A stretch of 60,918 nt of DNA from PNAI01 sp035501735 (GCA_035501735.1 DATJVR010000010.1:1-60918), one strand, 5' to 3'. Counted from the stretch's first letter, positions 8,370 through 17,018 are shown. Notes: a model not told the origin generated them from the sequence alone. Translations and numbers: made by a program.

Positions 8370-9098
8370 CTATTTCATCTGCTCGAGCAGCCGCATCGCT
8401 CCGGTGCTCCGTTTGGCCGAAAGATCCGCGAGCGCCCGCATTCCGCCCGCCGCATAGGCCGCAGCCGCTCGCAACAGCTCGCCGAGCTCGTGCGCAGCCC
8501 CCGGATCGAAGCGCCCATAGGCGCCGCGCGAAAGCCGCGCGATCTCGCGAAACGCCTGCTCGGCGACCGCATCGCGGCCTTCCTGGAACACGAAGGTTGG
8601 CACGCCGAGCAGCCCGAGTTCGCCGGCCGCCGCCGCCAGGTCGTCAATCGCTTCCTCCATCGCATCGCCAACGAATACCAGTGCCTGGACCTTTTTCTTG
8701 TTGGTTTCCTGCCGCGCATGCGCCAGTACTTTTCCGATCTGGGTGTGACCGCCGCGGCAATCGATCTTCGTCATCAGGCTCGCAAGTTGCGTCGCGTCCG
8801 AAACCCAGCGCGACGCGCGACATTCGCCGATGCCGCGGTAATAGACCAGCTGTACGTCGAGTCCGCCAATCTTGGCCGCTTCGAGGAACATGTCTCCTTG
8901 CAGCGCGCAGGCCGTGTCCCACATCGGCTGCCGGCTCATGGTGGCGTCGAGCGCGAAGATCAGCCGGCCGCGCTGACCCACCGCGCTGGACGGGCCGAGC
9001 GAGCGAACCTGGGCAAGAAATGCATCAATATCCGCGCCCGATGAGCTGTTCGCAGGCTTGTTGCCTTCGGTCGGCGCCGGCGTACGGTCTTTCGCCAT
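8370..9098 (-). CDS. Von Willebrand A-domain protein of unknown function
   Basis: About 242 residues from the ATG at 9098, chosen for its AGGG ribosome site; the frame stays open to 9185 without support. After a charged, Pro/Ser-rich N-terminus comes a VWA fold. Its metal-site motif reads D-A-T-M-S (FALDATMSRQ) instead of the usual DxSxS. It also has a later Thr loop (RGGHTQIG) and an Asp loop (FVGDAMEE). No signal peptide is visible, so it is probably cytoplasmic. It is the first gene of a two-gene unit with the membrane J-domain protein, suggesting the pair acts together in an assembly or quality-control step. Divergent from panC. Confidence 0.8.
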   Translation of the reverse strand: MAKDRTPAPTEGNKPANSSSGADIDAFLAQVRSLGPSSAVGQRGRLIFALDATMSRQPMWDTACALQGDMFLEAAKIGGLDVQLVYYRGIGECRASRWVSDATQLASLMTKIDCRGGHTQIGKVLAHARQETNKKKVQALVFVGDAMEEAIDDLAAAAGELGLLGVPTFVFQEGRDAVAEQAFREIARLSRGAYGRFDPGAAHELGELLRAAAAYAAGGMRALADLSAKRSTGAMRLLEQMK

Positions 9099-9241
9099 CT
9101 TAAAACCCTGTCGGAGCGGTTCAGCCTTGCCTATAAAGTGGCCCTTCGCGACACCGAAGCAATGGCCGTGTTCAAATCTAGGCACGGCCCAGAACGGCGG
9201 CGCAATCGGGTCTCGCCCGGCTGATCCCCGGAGGAAACAAC

Positions 9242-10090
9242 GTGGCCGAACCGCAAGTGGTCCGCACGCTCACCGCATTGCGGCGCGCCATCGGCCGCTT
9301 GCGTGCGCGGCGCGACACCATCGCGCTGGTGCCGACCATGGGCGCCTTGCATCCGGGCCACCTTGCGCTCGTGCGGCTCGCCAAGCGCCGCGCCAAGCGC
9401 GTGGTGGTTTCGATTTTCGTCAATCCGGCTCAATTTGCCCCGCACGAGGATTTTTCCACCTACCCGCGCACACTCGGAACCGACCTGGAGGCGCTTGCCA
9501 AGCTCAAAGTCGATCTGGTGTGGGCGCCGAGCGTAGCACAAATGTACCCGGACGGCTTTGCCATCACGATCAACCCGGCCGGCCCTGCTGTAGCCGGGCT
9601 CGAGGACAGGTTTAGACCGCACTTTTTCAGCGGCGTTGCGACCGTCGTCGCCAAGCTGTTTCTCCAGGTCGCGCCCGACGTCGCCATATTCGGCCAGAAG
9701 GATTACCAGCAACTGAAAGTCGTCACCGCCATGGCGCGCGATCTGAATATTCCGGTGAAAGTCGTCGGCGCGCCGACCGTGCGCGAGAAGGACGGCCTCG
9801 CCATGTCGTCACGCAACGCCTATCTGTCGCGAGCCGAACGCGCCAGTGCGCCGACGCTGTACCGTGCCCTGAAGGAATGCGCCGCATCACTGCGTGCGGG
9901 CAAACCCTTGAGCGAGGCGCTTGCGGAAGGCCGTGCCACGATCGAGAACTCCGGGTTCGCGCTCGATTATCTCGAAGCACGGCATGCCGAGACGCTCGCG
10001 ACCGTCGCTTCGCTCAAAGATGGCCCTTTGCATTTGCTGGTCGCTGCCAAAATCGGCAACACCCGGCTGATCGACAATATCGCGGTGTAG
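9242..10090 (+). CDS. panC: Pantothenate synthetase
   Basis: Condenses pantoate and beta-alanine using ATP, giving pantothenate for CoA synthesis; cytoplasmic. 282 residues, the normal length. Motifs: PTMGALHPGHLALV (nucleotide-binding HxGH), the IFVNPAQFAPHEDFSTYPR substrate loop, the FGQKDYQQL segment, and MSSRNAYLS (KMSKS-like). It starts with GTG at 9242 behind a clear GGAGGAAAC ribosome site. The usual partner panB is not adjacent in the window. Divergently transcribed from the VWA/J-domain pair across about 140 bp. Confidence 0.96.
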   Translation: MAEPQVVRTLTALRRAIGRLRARRDTIALVPTMGALHPGHLALVRLAKRRAKRVVVSIFVNPAQFAPHEDFSTYPRTLGTDLEALAKLKVDLVWAPSVAQMYPDGFAITINPAGPAVAGLEDRFRPHFFSGVATVVAKLFLQVAPDVAIFGQKDYQQLKVVTAMARDLNIPVKVVGAPTVREKDGLAMSSRNAYLSRAERASAPTLYRALKECAASLRAGKPLSEALAEGRATIENSGFALDYLEARHAETLATVASLKDGPLHLLVAAKIGNTRLIDNIAV

Positions 10091-10149
10091 TTTCCGCTAT
10101 CGCGTCAGGGTGGCGTGTCGCGCTGTCCAACGTCGGTTTGGACGGCCCG

Positions 10150-10884
10150 TCAATACTGCGGGCAAAAGGCCACGCATTGAAAGTCTGGTGGACCTTCTAG
10201 CGTCTGCACTTCCATCCATTCCAGCTGGCAGCCATCCTCTGTCTCGCCATCGCAAAGATCCGGCGTGAGGTCGATGTAGGCGTATGGATAGTAGCGATAG
10301 CCGCCGTACATAATGGCACCGAGCGCACTCAGCGCCACAAATGTCCGCCAGCGGCCGCCGCGATAGACGCGATAATTGCCCCCGCGCCAAAGTGAATAAT
10401 TTCGGCCCGCGATTGTCGCTCTGTTCGTCCCACGAATGGCCGTGGAAACCGGCGGAACCCCCGGTCCGCGATTTCTCGTTCCACTATGCTGTCGCGCGGC
10501 TGCATTTGGATTAACGGTGGCTGCATTGGGATTGACCGTTACGGCGCCTCCGGTTCGCGGCGTGATCGTCGGGCTCACGACCTTTGGTGCGTTTGTCGGC
10601 GCAACCACTTTAGGCGCAACGGTAGGTGCCACCACTTTCGGGGCGACTGTCGGTGCGACGACCCTCGGAGCGACCACTGCCGGCGGTGTATGGGGAGGCG
10701 GGGCCGGTTTGGCCGGCGGATTTTTCTTTGGATCGTTCGGTTGCGCTTGCGCCAGTCTGGCAAATGGCTCGATCGTTGGCCGGTCCTGCGCCTGCTGCGC
10801 AATCCCATTGGCCAAAACGCCGTATATGCCCGCACTTGTGAGCGCGCCTGCGATCAATGCGATCAAACGTATTTTGCACGCCAT
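10150..10884 (-). CDS. Secreted or membrane-anchored Pro/Ala/Val-repeat protein of unknown function
   Basis: About 244 residues from the ATG at 10884, preceded by an AAGGGGGG ribosome site. An N-terminal signal or anchor helix (residues 4-28) leads into a Pro-rich low-complexity stretch with four nine-residue repeats. A conserved-looking C-terminal region follows: RNYSLWRGGNYRVYRGGRWRTF, a short hydrophobic segment (LSALGAIMYGGYRYYPY), and a Cys-containing end (LCDGETEDGC ... CVAFCPQY). The C-terminal part looks like a compact disulfide-containing domain. Probably inner membrane or periplasmic. It follows DUF1489 by 51 nt on the same strand. I do not recognise a named family. Confidence 0.75.
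   Translation of the reverse strand: MACKIRLIALIAGALTSAGIYGVLANGIAQQAQDRPTIEPFARLAQAQPNDPKKNPPAKPAPPPHTPPAVVAPRVVAPTVAPKVVAPTVAPKVVAPTNAPKVVSPTITPRTGGAVTVNPNAATVNPNAAARQHSGTRNRGPGVPPVSTAIRGTNRATIAGRNYSLWRGGNYRVYRGGRWRTFVALSALGAIMYGGYRYYPYAYIDLTPDLCDGETEDGCQLEWMEVQTLEGPPDFQCVAFCPQY
10555..10662 (-). repeat. Four 27-bp tandem repeats coding for V-V-A-P-T-x-A-P-K
   Basis: Within the preceding gene, four consecutive nine-residue units at residues 75-110: VVAPTVAPK twice, then VVAPTNAPK, then the diverged VVSPTITPR. The exact 27-bp period and high DNA identity make this a site prone to copy-number change. It probably forms an extended spacer across the periplasm. Confidence 0.85.
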
Positions 10885-10935
10885 GGCGACCCCCCCTTGT
10901 CTCTCAACCTCAAGCAAATACGAAACCGCCGCCCA

Positions 10936-11376
10936 TCACAATAGGCCAAGCTCGCGCAATTCGCGCCGCAGCGGTTCGGGCATGTTCCGCGTACCGGGTG
11001 CGGCGCGATCAAGATCAGGCGGCGCGTCCTTCGCTGCGAGGTAGCGCCAGCCCTGGAACGCGCGATAGGGCCGCGGCTTGACCAGCACGCATTTGGGGTC
11101 GAGCACGAGCTGGCAACGACTCACGCCCTCGCGGTCGCGGATCGGCCGCACGGCCAGGATGCGCTCGCGACACAAGATCTCGCCGCGGATCACCCAATAG
11201 ATCGATCCACCGTCGAGCAGCTCTTCCGCGCGCTTCGGGAACATGCGCGTGGTGTGGATGCGTTCCGGCTTTTTCTCGCCGCGCCGTTTTTTCTCCTTCA
11301 GCTTTTTCTCGATCCAGTCTTGGAGGTCCTGAACCGAATCCGTGCCGACGCTGAGCTTGATCAAATGAAGCGGCAT
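10936..11376 (-). CDS. DUF1489 family protein
   Basis: 146-residue protein typical of alphaproteobacteria (MPLHLIKLSVG start, then RIHTTRMFPKRAEELLDGGSIYWVIRG and LVLDPKCVLVKPRPYRAFQGWRYL). Function unknown; no signal peptide. Its ATG lies 2 nt after the stop codon of mccA, so the two are translated from one message, which ties it physically to the acyl-CoA carboxylase biotin subunit. Length and motifs fit the family over its whole extent. Confidence 0.88.
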   Translation of the reverse strand: MPLHLIKLSVGTDSVQDLQDWIEKKLKEKKRRGEKKPERIHTTRMFPKRAEELLDGGSIYWVIRGEILCRERILAVRPIRDREGVSRCQLVLDPKCVLVKPRPYRAFQGWRYLAAKDAPPDLDRAAPGTRNMPEPLRRELRELGLL

Positions 11377-11378
11377 GG

Positions 11379-13331
11379 TCAGCCTTTGTCCGTTGCCGTG
11401 ATTGTCATCAGCCTCATTCCTTCCGCCACTTGGCTCCCGGTGTCAGCCGCGATGTCGCTCACCTTGCCGGCGCAAGGCGCCGTGAGCGTATGTTCCATCT
11501 TCATCGCTTCGATCACGGCCAACCGCTGGCCCTTCGCAACCATATCGCCGGCCTTGACGTAAAGCGCCAGCACCTTGCCGTGCATCGGCGCGCTGATCAG
11601 CCCATCTTGGTCCGCATGGCTGAAATCGTACGCCGTAAAATCCGCGCGCCGAACGATTGTCTGTCGTCCGTTGCGCACCACATGCACGCCATCTGCAGCC
11701 TCCACGACATGCGCATCAAGTGCGGGTTCCGCGCCATCCACAGCAACCGCGAGGCCTTCGCGGCCACAGCGGATGGCCGCCGCCGCAGTTTCGCCGTCCA
11801 CCCGGATCGGAATTTGTTGTGCGCGCATTCCGCCGAGTTGGAATCCATCGGCCGCATCCCACGGCGAGGGCGGCAAATCTTCCGGGCGATCGTGACGCTC
11901 CGCAACCCGCGCCAGTTCCTGCGCGATGAGATGCGCAACGCCGCGCGCTGCCGCCGCCCGATCGATCCCGCTTGGCACGAGCGCATCGAGATTTCTGTCG
12001 ATGTAGCCGGTGTCGAAACGGCCGGCGCGAAAGCCTTCCGCTCGGCAGAGCGACGCCAGAAAGGCGACGTTGTTGCGCGGCCCGGCGGCAATCGTTCTTT
12101 CCAGCGCCTTGCCGAGCCGGTCGAGCGCCTCGTCGCGCGTCGTACCCCGGGCGATCATCTTGGCAATGAGCGGATCGTAATACGGCGTGATGTCGCTCCC
12201 TGCCTCCACCCCGGTGTCGATCCGCACGCCCTCCGGAAACTCCAACGCCAGCAGCTTTCCGGTCGATGGCAAGAACCCACGCGCCGGGTCTTCCGCATAG
12301 ATGCGCGCCTCGACCGCATGGCCATTGAGCGGCACGTCAGCTTGCGTGAGCGGAAGCTTCTCGCCGGCGGCAATCCGAAACTGCCACTCCACCAGATCGA
12401 GCCCGGTCAGCGCCTCGGTCACCGGATGCTCGACCTGCAGCCGCGTGTTCATCTCCATGAACCAATAGCCGTCCGGCCGCAGCCCCCTGCTCCCATCCGC
12501 GATGAACTCCACCGTGCCGGCCCCGACATAGCCGACGGCCTTGGCCGCTCGAACTGCGGCGGCGCCCATTTCCGCGCGCAATGCTTCCGTCATGCCGGGC
12601 GCCGGCGCCTCCTCGATCACTTTCTGATGGCGCCGCTGCAGCGAACAGTCGCGTTCGTTGAGGTGAATGGCATGACCGTGCGCATCGGCGAAAATCTGCA
12701 ACTCGATATGGCGCGGCGCCGCAATAAGTCTTTCGATCAGCACGCGCGCGTCGCCAAAGAACGATGCCGCCTCGCGCTGTGCGCCTTCGAGGGCTGCATC
12801 GAATTCAATGCCGCTGTCGACGCGCCGCATGCCCTTGCCGCCGCCACCGGCCGCCGCCTTGATCAGCACCGGATAGCCGATCTCTTCGGCCTTTTGCTTG
12901 AGCAGTGCCGCATCCTGGCGTTCGCCGTGATAGCCGGGCACAACCCGAACGCCCGCTTTTTCCATCAGCATCTTGGCGCGGTCCTTTAGTCCCATGGCTC
13001 GGATCGCCTGCGCGGGCGGTCCGACAAAGACGAAGCCGGCGCGCGCACAGGCTTCGGCAAAGTCGCCGTGCTCGGACAGAAATCCATAGCCGGGATGGAT
13101 GCATTGCGCCCCGCTGCGGCGCGCAATCTCGATCAGGCGATCGATGGCGAGGTAGCTATCTTTGGCCGGTGCCGGTCCGATGGCATACGCTTCATCGGCA
13201 AGCCGCACATGCAGCGCAGCTTTGTCAGCGGCCGAATAGACCGCGATCACGCGCAGGCCGAGCCGCCGCGCCGTGCGCGTCACGCGGCAGGCGATCTCGC
13301 CACGATTTGCGATGAGGACCGATGCGAACAT
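11379..13331 (-). CDS. mccA: Biotin-dependent acyl-CoA carboxylase, alpha (biotin carboxylase/carrier) subunit; probably 3-methylcrotonyl-CoA carboxylase
   Basis: Carboxylates its own biotin with ATP and bicarbonate, then delivers it to the carboxyltransferase. About 650 residues from the ATG at 13331. The N-terminal biotin carboxylase domain starts MFASVLIANRGEIACRV and has the AAGGGGKGMR glycine loop and the EMNTRLQVEHPVTE motif. The C-terminal carrier domain has the biotinylated Lys in EAM-K611-M. Together with the MCC-type beta subunit at 20188-21792 and isovaleryl-CoA dehydrogenase at 33140-34312 this points to leucine breakdown. The family alone cannot separate MCC from similar acyl-CoA carboxylases, so substrate is inferred. 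Heads an operon with DUF1489. Confidence 0.88.
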   Translation of the reverse strand: MFASVLIANRGEIACRVTRTARRLGLRVIAVYSAADKAALHVRLADEAYAIGPAPAKDSYLAIDRLIEIARRSGAQCIHPGYGFLSEHGDFAEACARAGFVFVGPPAQAIRAMGLKDRAKMLMEKAGVRVVPGYHGERQDAALLKQKAEEIGYPVLIKAAAGGGGKGMRRVDSGIEFDAALEGAQREAASFFGDARVLIERLIAAPRHIELQIFADAHGHAIHLNERDCSLQRRHQKVIEEAPAPGMTEALRAEMGAAAVRAAKAVGYVGAGTVEFIADGSRGLRPDGYWFMEMNTRLQVEHPVTEALTGLDLVEWQFRIAAGEKLPLTQADVPLNGHAVEARIYAEDPARGFLPSTGKLLALEFPEGVRIDTGVEAGSDITPYYDPLIAKMIARGTTRDEALDRLGKALERTIAAGPRNNVAFLASLCRAEGFRAGRFDTGYIDRNLDALVPSGIDRAAAARGVAHLIAQELARVAERHDRPEDLPPSPWDAADGFQLGGMRAQQIPIRVDGETAAAAIRCGREGLAVAVDGAEPALDAHVVEAADGVHVVRNGRQTIVRRADFTAYDFSHADQDGLISAPMHGKVLALYVKAGDMVAKGQRLAVIEAMKMEHTLTAPCAGKVSDIAADTGSQVAEGMRLMTITATDKG

Positions 13332-13402
13332 GAGGCCGCTTTGCAGAATTCGGCGCAACGAAACCGCTTAGCATTGCCTGCGCGGTTTGTCCTATGCGCT
13401 CA

Positions 13403-14440
13403 TCACTGCGGAGTCGGCACCGGCGCCGGTGCGGACGCCGGAGGCGGCGCCGTCAGCGGCGGCGGTGGCAACGGTTTCGCGGGCGCCGATGGCGGCCGAT
13501 TTGCAGTCTGCCGCCGTGCGGTCTGAGGCTTGGGCGCCGGCGCTGCGGTTGCAGGATCGGTCTTGTTCGGCTGGATCGTGCCAGTCGGCTCCGGACTCAT
13601 GATGCTCACCGGCGGTATCGAGGCCGATGACGGGTAATTGAATTTCGACGCCATCGGTGTGCCTGGAGTTGTTGTGGTGGCGGCTAGCGGTGCCGCCGCC
13701 GCGGCCGCGGCCGTCGTCGAAGGGGTCGCAGGGGCCGAGGTGACGGCCGCACTCGCGCTTGCCGCGCTATTGTTAGGCCACCCAGCAGAATGCGCGGCGA
13801 CGCGACTCTCGAACGCCTTTTCCCTCAAATTTGCCCGCACATGGCTGGTGATCCGCAGAAGCTCGAATGCCGGACATTCCTCGGCGGTGCAGCCGCGGCT
13901 TGCGAGCACATGCGCCACGATCCCGAAGCGGTCCGCCTCAAGCGCAAGGCGCTGCCCCCGCAGCACGCCTTCATAGCTTGGATCACGGCCCGCGTAAGCG
14001 AGCCCGTCGGCGAGCAACGAAACCCTCGCATCCACGTAGGCCAGCGCCGCTGCCAACGCCTGCGGCGTCGCAAACAAGGCTTGTTCGCAGGCGGCCTCCA
14101 CCGCCTCGTCCTCGACCGCGTTGAGGCAAGCGAGCACCGATCCCGGAGCGATGGCTTGCGCGGTCAGCTCGCTCGCCCGCGCATCAAGCGCGCGGCGCTC
14201 GGCGAGCCGTTCGCGCAACATGGAATAGTCGAGCCAGGTCCACGCCAACACGGCAACAACGAGCACCGCCATTGTCCGTAGCATGACGTCCACGATATCG
14301 CGCGCCGCAAATTCGCGAACGGCCAGCACCGCGACGATGATGACGAGCGCCGTCAGAACGCCCGCCGCCCACAGCAGCAGCGAATATGTTCCACTCATGG
14401 AGTCGTGGCTCGACAGCCAATTCTCGAAACCCGACATCAT
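13403..14440 (-). CDS. Membrane protein with coiled segment and Pro/Ala/Thr-rich tail, unknown function
   Basis: 345 residues. Two N-terminal transmembrane helices (about 20-42 and 55-72, LLLWAAGVLTALVIIVAVLAV and TMAVLVVAVLAWTWLDY). A soluble helical domain (about 75-215) follows with Cys pairs (VLACLNAVEDEAVEAACEQAL; RGCTAEECPAFELLRI). The long low-complexity tail is rich in Ala, Pro and Thr. The helical domain looks conserved; the tail is probably disordered. No catalytic motif recognised. Stands alone downstream of the Bug-type receptor and upstream of mccA, all on the minus strand. Confidence 0.75.
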   Translation of the reverse strand: MMSGFENWLSSHDSMSGTYSLLLWAAGVLTALVIIVAVLAVREFAARDIVDVMLRTMAVLVVAVLAWTWLDYSMLRERLAERRALDARASELTAQAIAPGSVLACLNAVEDEAVEAACEQALFATPQALAAALAYVDARVSLLADGLAYAGRDPSYEGVLRGQRLALEADRFGIVAHVLASRGCTAEECPAFELLRITSHVRANLREKAFESRVAAHSAGWPNNSAASASAAVTSAPATPSTTAAAAAAAPLAATTTTPGTPMASKFNYPSSASIPPVSIMSPEPTGTIQPNKTDPATAAPAPKPQTARRQTANRPPSAPAKPLPPPPLTAPPPASAPAPVPTPQ

Positions 14441-14542
14441 TCTCGATGACCTCGGCGCTTAAGTCGCAGCCTAAGGCATAGTATGGCCCACGGCTCAAGC
14501 CGTGGCCACCATCATTCAGACCAACAATCGAAACTATCGGAC

Positions 14543-15517
14543 TTATTGTGCCTTGGCGCCCGAAATCTTAACGACTTTTGCCCACTTTTCGATATCGGCC
14601 TTCAGATAGCTGTCGAATTCAGCCGGCGTTTTGACCAGTGGAACCGCGCCTTGCTCGGCCCAAGTTTTTCTCACGTCGGGTCTGTTGATGACCGCGTTGA
14701 TTTCGGCATTGAGCTTATCGACGATCGGTTTGGGCGTACCGGCCGGCGCCATGACGCCGATCCAGATTGTGGCCTCGTAACCCGGCACGCCGGCCTCGGC
14801 GATCGTCGGGATGTCCGGCGTGATCTCCGAACGCTTCAAGCCCGTGGTTCCGAGCGCCCGCACTTGCCCGGCTTTGGCATTGGCGGCCATGACCGTAATC
14901 GCGTCGAACATCATCTGCACGTGACCGCCGATCACGCTGTTGCGCATGTCGCCGGAAGCCTTGTGCGGCACATGCACGATGTCGGTTCCGCTCATGGCTT
15001 TGAACAGCTCGCCGGCCATGTGGTACGGGGTGCCCGGACCGGAGGAGGCGTAATTGAGCTTGCCCGGCTCCTTCTTTGCTAAGGCAATGAACTCCTTGAG
15101 ATCTTTCGCCGGTACCGAGGGATGGATCACCATCAAGAGGTCGGAATAGTTGATGGTCGCCACCGGCACGAAATCGCGCATGAGCTGGTATGGCTTGTTC
15201 GGTATCAATGACTCGTTGGTGGTGTGGGTATTCGACATCACCAGCAGCGTGTAGCCGTCAGGCGCTGATTTCGCGACCGCATCGGTGCCGATCAATGAGC
15301 CCCCGCCCGGCCGATCCTCGACAACGAACGATTGTTTAAGCGCTTCACCCAGATGTTGCGCGAGCACGCGCGCATAAACGTCGGCCGGCCCGCCCGCGCC
15401 GAACGGCACGACGAATTTCACCGGTCGCGACGGATAATCTTGCGCCGAGGCAGGCCAAGCCAAGACCGGGCTGACAGCGAACAAAGCAAGCGCGGCAAGG
15501 CGCGGCAAAAACGGCAT
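14543..15517 (-). CDS. Bug/TctC-family periplasmic solute receptor
   Basis: About 324 residues from the ATG at 15517, which has GGGAGGA 5-6 nt upstream. The signal peptide ends near PASAQ-DYPSRPVKFVVPF. Family marks are the PSRPVKFVVPFGAGGPADVYARVLA opening, EDRPGGGSLIGTDAVAKSAPDGYTLL, and YASSGPGTPYHMAGELFKAM. Bug receptors deliver carboxylates and similar anions to tripartite tricarboxylate transporters. No tctA or tctB membrane genes are nearby, so it is an orphan receptor, as is common in this group; the ligand cannot be told from sequence. Confidence 0.93.
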   Translation of the reverse strand: MPFLPRLAALALFAVSPVLAWPASAQDYPSRPVKFVVPFGAGGPADVYARVLAQHLGEALKQSFVVEDRPGGGSLIGTDAVAKSAPDGYTLLVMSNTHTTNESLIPNKPYQLMRDFVPVATINYSDLLMVIHPSVPAKDLKEFIALAKKEPGKLNYASSGPGTPYHMAGELFKAMSGTDIVHVPHKASGDMRNSVIGGHVQMMFDAITVMAANAKAGQVRALGTTGLKRSEITPDIPTIAEAGVPGYEATIWIGVMAPAGTPKPIVDKLNAEINAVINRPDVRKTWAEQGAVPLVKTPAEFDSYLKADIEKWAKVVKISGAKAQ

Positions 15518-15635
15518 CAAATCCTCCCGTAGGGCTGCGCGACCGGTGCGCAAAGTGTCTGCATGAACGTTCGCGCGACCGATTTATTCCTTCGCGCCAT
15601 AGCGTGCAGGGCATCTGATGCACAAACCATCCCGC

Positions 15636-15697
15636 GCCGACGTGCAGGATGCACGTCGGCATCTCAGGTCTGGCCGATGTCCAAGACCTCAGGTCTT
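15636..15697. repeat. Strong hairpin plus AGGTCT inverted/direct repeats
   Basis: An 11-bp perfect stem (15636-15646 with 15650-15660, 3-nt loop) is followed by AGGTCT at 15666-15671, AGACCT at 15684-15689 and AGGTCT at 15691-15696. The 15-base palindrome AAGACCTCAGGTCTT sits at 15683-15697 across the stop codon of the small gene. It lies between two minus-strand genes. There is no good T run after the stem in the minus direction, so a simple terminator is doubtful; it may be a dispersed intergenic repeat. Confidence 0.6.
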
Positions 15698-15893
15698 ACC
15701 GGTCGCGATCGAGTTGGCTTTCCTTGGCAACGCGCTCGAAGGCCTCGCCCGCACTCTTGATGCGGTATTGATGCTCATCGCCTTCGAGTGGCAGCAGCTT
15801 CACGACTTTGAAGCTGCCGCTTGCGCCAAACCTGCCGAATGGCCCCGACGTGTAACGCACGGTCTGTCCGACCGAGTATTTGTGAGATTTCAA
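15696..15893 (-). CDS. Small conserved hypothetical protein (about 65 residues)
   Basis: From a TTG start at 15893 (MKSHKYSVGQTVRY), with GGGGAGAG about 10 nt upstream. The reading frame is open to 16178, but the upstream part looks non-coding (AT-rich, Ile runs). The core, GQTVRYTSGPFGRFGASGSFKV, then PLEGDEHQYRIKSAGEAFERVAKESQL, resembles a small protein I associate with many rhizobial genomes, where homologues begin just before the KxHK motif. It looks like a small beta-barrel fold with an acidic/basic end. Function unknown. Confidence 0.65.
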   Translation of the reverse strand: MKSHKYSVGQTVRYTSGPFGRFGASGSFKVVKLLPLEGDEHQYRIKSAGEAFERVAKESQLDRDR

Positions 15894-16211
15894 CAAACGC
15901 CACTCTCCCCTGGTCTCAACTCTCATCCGCCTCCAGCCTGGAAGCGGATGCCGCCGCATGTACTTAAGCAGGTTAACCTTATAGCAACTCTTTGGAATTT
16001 TGGGAGTAAATTCACGTTCAACATTCGCTCTAGGGGCACTGACCAGCCCTTCGGATAATCCATAAATTATAATTATATCAATAAGATATAAGAGTATCCT
16101 ACATTGGATAGCGGCTTTCGAAAATTCCCATAGCCCGCTGTCGAAAGAAAAGTCCGTAAGCCGCTCAGCGAACACCATTCTTGTACTTGCGGCAAAACCG
16201 GTTGAGCCTCC
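15894..16211. other. Intergenic, partly AT-rich, no clear gene
   Basis: 318 bases between the small hypothetical gene and the solute-binding protein, both on the minus strand. The stretch 16040-16110 is strongly AT-rich and is a plausible promoter for the small gene. A reading frame continues through here but has the composition of non-coding DNA. Confidence 0.5.
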
Positions 16212-17018
16212 TCAGGGCTTCATGCCCGCTGGCGCGATCTGGGCAGTCTTGAGCCCGATATCGTCGAATGCCCGCCGCACCAGTCCGGACGCCTTGGCCT
16301 CCTCGATAAATGCGCTGACGTAAGCCAGCGCCGCAGGCCGTCCTTTCGGCACCGCAATGGCCGTGGTGGAATTGAGGAAGCCTCCATCGAGAATGCGCGA
16401 GCCCGGGATCTTTAGCATCACGGTCGCGAGTGACTCGCGCGACAGCGCAATGGCATCTGCCTTGCCGGCCAGCATGAGCGCGATCGCCTCTGCCTGTCCG
16501 GCAACCGTGATGTGGGTGGCCTTCGGCGAGGCCTTGTTCGATGCACGAAAGGTCGCGGTGTCCTTCACCCCGGCAATTCGAACGCCTTCGGCATTGGCCT
16601 CGGCGATGGTTTTCACCTTGGAATGAGGCGCCACCAAATAGGTGCTTTGCAGCAGATGGTAGGCATTGCCGAAGTCGACGAACTTCTTGCGCTCCTCATC
16701 CACCGGCATGAAGGTGACGTCCCAAATATTGTTGGCTGCCGAGGCCTGGATTTCGCCGGAGCCGAGGTAAGGCACGAACTCCACCGGCGCGCCGAGCTTC
16801 TTTGCCAGCGCGGTGGCGAGGTCGATCGTCACGCCGCGACGCTTGCCGCCTTCCTCGATCGTATAGAGAGCCGACGGCGCCGGCCCAACCCCGATCGCCA
16901 CGCGCAGCTTGCCGGTGGGGACCAGCTCCTTGCGCACCGCCGCGTCCTGAGCGGGCACGCTGCTCGCTGTCAGCGTTGCAAACAGCGCTGCCGACGCACA
17001 AAGCGCATAAACCTTCAT
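16212..17018 (-). CDS. Family 3 extracellular solute-binding protein (amino-acid ABC transporter type)
   Basis: 268 residues with a signal peptide (MKVYALCASAALFATLTASSVPAQ) and the SBP_bac_3 pattern: GKLRVAIGVGPAPSALY, the GVTIDLATALAKKLGAPVEFV segment, WDVTFMPVDEERKKFVDFG, and a second lobe with AIALMLAGKADAIALSRESL. These proteins bind amino acids or related small solutes in the periplasm. No permease or ATPase gene adjoins it, so it is an orphan receptor or works with a transporter elsewhere. The gene lies in a minus-strand run with the SDR gene upstream (64 nt gap). Confidence 0.9.
   Translation of the reverse strand: MKVYALCASAALFATLTASSVPAQDAAVRKELVPTGKLRVAIGVGPAPSALYTIEEGGKRRGVTIDLATALAKKLGAPVEFVPYLGSGEIQASAANNIWDVTFMPVDEERKKFVDFGNAYHLLQSTYLVAPHSKVKTIAEANAEGVRIAGVKDTATFRASNKASPKATHITVAGQAEAIALMLAGKADAIALSRESLATVMLKIPGSRILDGGFLNSTTAIAVPKGRPAALAYVSAFIEEAKASGLVRRAFDDIGLKTAQIAPAGMKP

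Noticed and set aside
11430..12989. 519-codon plus-strand frame opposite mccA
   Set aside because: Shadow of the acyl-CoA carboxylase gene, which has all its motifs on the minus strand.
15636..15660. Rho-independent terminator
   Set aside because: The stem is strong but no T run follows on the minus strand, where the upstream gene would need it.
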